Assembly (NCBI RefSeq): GCF_021917145.1
Contig: NC_061068.1
Location: 2,698,331-2,762,330 of the forward strand
Direction of reading: 5' to 3'
DNA from: Hypomesus transpacificus
Taxonomy: Eukaryota > Chordata > Actinopteri > Osmeriformes > Osmeridae
Length of the DNA: 64,000 nucleotides
A model generated the notes under the pieces. The model was not told the DNA's origin and did not search any database. It saw only the letters and a program-made list of their open reading frames with translations. This document shows, one piece after another, positions 56,513 to 64,000 of the stretch. The position numbers were made by a program, and so were the translations under genes. Within the stretch, counting starts at the first letter, position 1. Each line of letters starts with the position of its first letter.

Positions 56513-58365
56513 CTTATTCACAAGACCATGTTCCTAACAGAACCATCTTCTCTACATATGTAAACCTTCCTCCTCCCCCTTCTCAGTCAAATGTCAGAGA
56601 GCTGATTTGGATCTTAATGTAAAAATATGTCTGGCCAGAGAAGCAGCTCCATTATACCTCTGGTAGATATGGATGCATGAGATCTCTAAGCCACAATCCC
56701 AAATATGTTACAGTTACACACAATGTAGACTGTACACACAATGTACACTGTACACACTGTGACTAAAGCAGACAATGATTCAGAGACAAACTGGTGGAGG
56801 TTCGTGTGAATGTGAGTGTGTGTGTTTGTATGTATGTATGTACTGTATGTGCAAGTCAAAACAAAAGTGAGATTACCAATTACATAAGTGCTCAGTTACA
56901 TAACTTCCAAGTGCCACTGGGCCTAGTAGCTGATACATTGTAGTTTAACCCATCAGACTGCAGGTCTCTGCATCAGTCTGCAACGTCGCTCTACAGACAC
57001 AGCTTCCAGCCCTACAGACACAGCTTCCTGCTCTACAGACACAGCTTCCTGCTCTACAGACACAGCTTCCTGCTGTACAGACACAGCTTCCTGCTCTACA
57101 GACACAGCTTCCTGCTCTACAGACACAGCTTCCTGCTCTACAGACACAGCTTCCTGCTCTACAGACACAGCTTCCTGCTGTACAGTTCGTCTCTTCACAC
57201 TGTTACACACTGCTGTGACAGGTTGTCCAAGTCACAACCTCCTCAAGCTTTGCGCTCTGGGTTACCCACACACACAGCAAGAGTCTCTCACACACATTAA
57301 GCAATGCTGGCAGAGAACTGGGAGCCAATTCTAAGCTATTTTTCATTCCATCCATTGTTCTTATAACAAAAATGAGGACCCGTAGGATGAAAATGCTGTT
57401 AGAACTATAATTTTAAAATAAATTCCTGTTCTGCCCGTGCTGATAGAAAACTTCAAAAAATTCAACGAAGATACATCGGTTTTCAATAATACATGCATGT
57501 CCAGTATCAAATATTTAGTTCCTTCAGCATTCGTTTATGAAACATTAACCGCATGTCCACGACACTGTGCAGACTATACCATACGATTCCCACTCGTCTA
57601 CCAATTCATATAAACACACGCACGCTCTCCAAGCTTCCAGATGGATAGCAGCTACTTTTAATGGAAAATTAAAAGATAACTAGAATTTGAAGCTAGCACA
57701 TGCGGACATTAAAATGATGTAGTCGTGACTTCTACTTGATAAACAACGCACAATACACTAATGCCCTGGCTTTTGCCAATAGCTAACAATTACATAACTG
57801 TTTGCTGGCTTGCCAATTCGAAAGCAATTCCTTTTACCCAAGCAACAAGCTAGACGATAACAACGCAAATTATTTACGAGCAAGTTTAAGTTGTGCTTTG
57901 GGCTCTCATAGCTAGTCTCGCTACATGATATCTGGACATGTTTATGTTGCCAGGCTAGCTAACGCCATTATTTATCACGGCCACACCACACTGCTAGCCA
58001 GCTACCAGCAAGGCTACCAAGCTAGTGATGGTTATCTAACGTTGCATGTTGATTTACGATTTCACAATTAACGTGTCCACTGGCGGACTTGGCTAAATAA
58101 ATGGTTGAACACAGATCCAACTCAATCGCTCATATGCTATCTAGAAAATAGCTGGTAACACATTCAGCTTTCAACCAACAAAACTGAATTAGCTAGGCAA
58201 GCGTTACCCAAATAGTTGGCTAGCATAATGTTACACGGTCTCTTGCTAGCTAGCGCTATTCAGTAGCGTCTATTGTCCAGGGAAGGGGTCGGCTAGTCAC
58301 ATTTTTCCGCTTGCCACATAAAAGTGCCAAGATTAACTCGTGAAATCAATTAAATATATGCCTAC
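56513..58365. other. rad54l2 intron 1 remainder
   Basis: AT-rich sequence with GCTAGC words and a 21-bp minisatellite near 57.0-57.2 kb. No further exon is recognised between the noncoding first exon and coding exon 1. Confidence 0.5.
56992..57185. repeat. 21-bp minisatellite, nine copies
   Basis: Unit CTACAGACACAGCTTCCTGC + T, highly uniform apart from one or two CTGTACAG variants. A periodic 7-residue frame on the minus strand follows from the unit length. Confidence 0.92.
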
Positions 58366-58500
58366 CTGTAGCATTCCCTTTTTTAAGTCCAGTCGCAATG
58401 TGCAAACGACAAATGTATTTTAAACAAACTGTGTTATTATTCCATTTCCCTTCACAGTTTCTTCAATGGTAACAATTACAAACGTCCCTCACGCGCAAGG
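58366..58500 (-). other. rad54l2: Probable noncoding first exon of rad54l2
   Basis: GCTACAG/GTAGGCATAT on the minus strand is a good splice donor (exon end 58366). It would splice to the acceptor at 55029 (TTTCAG/GTACC), upstream of the ATG at 54977. The 5' limit is not visible. Confidence 0.5.
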
Positions 58501-59115
58501 AAAAATAGCGTAAATGAAAGGTTCCGGGCAGGCACTCCACCGTCAGCACAACAGCGAAAACGGATACGTTAGCTCCAACGTTTTTGATAGCAGGGGGCGT
58601 GTTAGATGGTACTTTAAGCACTTGTGCACCTTGTTATTAGAGTGAAATGTGTCCGAGAAGCCACCTCAGGCATTTGAAGATGTTAGCCATGTTGGTACGG
58701 TGTGACAGTGACATACGTTTTAGGGTCACACGGTGCTTTTGGTTGTGGTCAATGCACCTTCCAATGCATTTTATAATATTTTTTATGTATTTAAAAACAG
58801 TGCACGCACACGAGCGTAAACACAAATTACTATATTCACCATATAAATATTTGTCTGCGTTTTGGTACACCACCTTTGACAACCCTCTCTGTCATGAAAC
58901 CTCAATTCGACGACGTAAACGTCGCGGACTGATGACGCACAAGACACGCGTTTGCAGCTCTTTTGTGTTTATTCCGAAAATCCACAATCCACTTTCAATG
59001 TGTCATGTGTTTTTGTCTGTCTATAGATTATAAAGCAATGCGTTTGATCAACCTAGTAATTCCTATCGATGCGAACCGAGAGAACTCTTAGCCAAATGCA
59101 AAGGACAGCGCAAAT
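58501..59115. promoter_or_regulatory. Head-to-head promoter interval of rad54l2 and bap1
   Basis: The putative rad54l2 first exon and the bap1 ATG (59116) diverge across about 600 bp. CG dinucleotides cluster at 58480-58580 and 58905-58950. GACGACGTAAACGTCGCGGACTGATGACGCAC includes CRE/ATF-like TGACGCA and a near-palindromic GACGT core. Assignment rests on position and these motifs. Confidence 0.5.

Positions 59116-64000
<4,885 letters not shown>

Overview
The window is vertebrate nuclear DNA and almost certainly from a teleost fish. Genes are split into many short exons with GT-AG introns. There are long introns, teleost-type interspersed repeats (the 'TTATCCAGAGCGACTTACAGTA' family near 34.35 and 51.48 kb, and the 'TTTATTTGTATAGC' family near 53.8 kb), hAT-like MITEs, and an unusually high load of tandem repeats. 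The species cannot be fixed from this window alone.

Seven protein-coding genes can be supported. In order: a trypsin-like serine protease with an extended propeptide (minus, 6250-9507); a ~6.2 kb array of a 42-bp repeat (10.3-16.55 kb); a second trypsin-like protease (plus, 18054-20660); cytidine deaminase cda (plus, 21995-25773); dnajc16, a membrane J-domain/thioredoxin-like protein (minus, 28165-35705); cyb561d2, a b561 family ferric reductase (plus, 36882-37795); rad54l2/ARIP4, a SNF2-family ATPase (minus, 40306-54977 coding, with a likely 5' noncoding exon near 58.4 kb); and the N-terminal part of bap1, a nuclear deubiquitinase (plus, 59116 to beyond the right edge). Joining the exons listed gives uninterrupted frames: 296, 254, 184, 799, 222 and 1534 residues, and the first ~286 residues of BAP1.

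Gene arrangement: dnajc16 and cyb561d2 are head to head, as are rad54l2 and bap1, so each pair probably shares a promoter region. cyb561d2 and rad54l2 converge on overlapping poly(A) signals. In human, the homologues of cda and dnajc16 lie on 1p36 while cyb561d2, rad54l2 and bap1 lie on 3p21, so the dnajc16/cyb561d2 interval looks like a boundary between two ancestral synteny blocks.

The most unusual feature is the tandem repeats. I count more than twenty minisatellites with units of about 15 to 54 bp. Several start exactly on exon/intron junctions and copy the splice donor or acceptor (dnajc16 exons 3 and 12, rad54l2 coding exon 12 and its first coding exon). Three are in-frame inside coding exons (trypsin propeptide, cda exon 1, rad54l2 coding exon 2). 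The 42-bp array has a higher-order structure. Two minisatellites are interrupted by DNA transposons whose target-site duplications can be read directly: a 1239-bp foldback element with TSD CCCCTG in cda intron 3, and a 561-bp hAT-like MITE with TSD AGACC in rad54l2 intron 1. I see no RNA genes, no CRISPR, and no sign of prokaryotic or viral genes.
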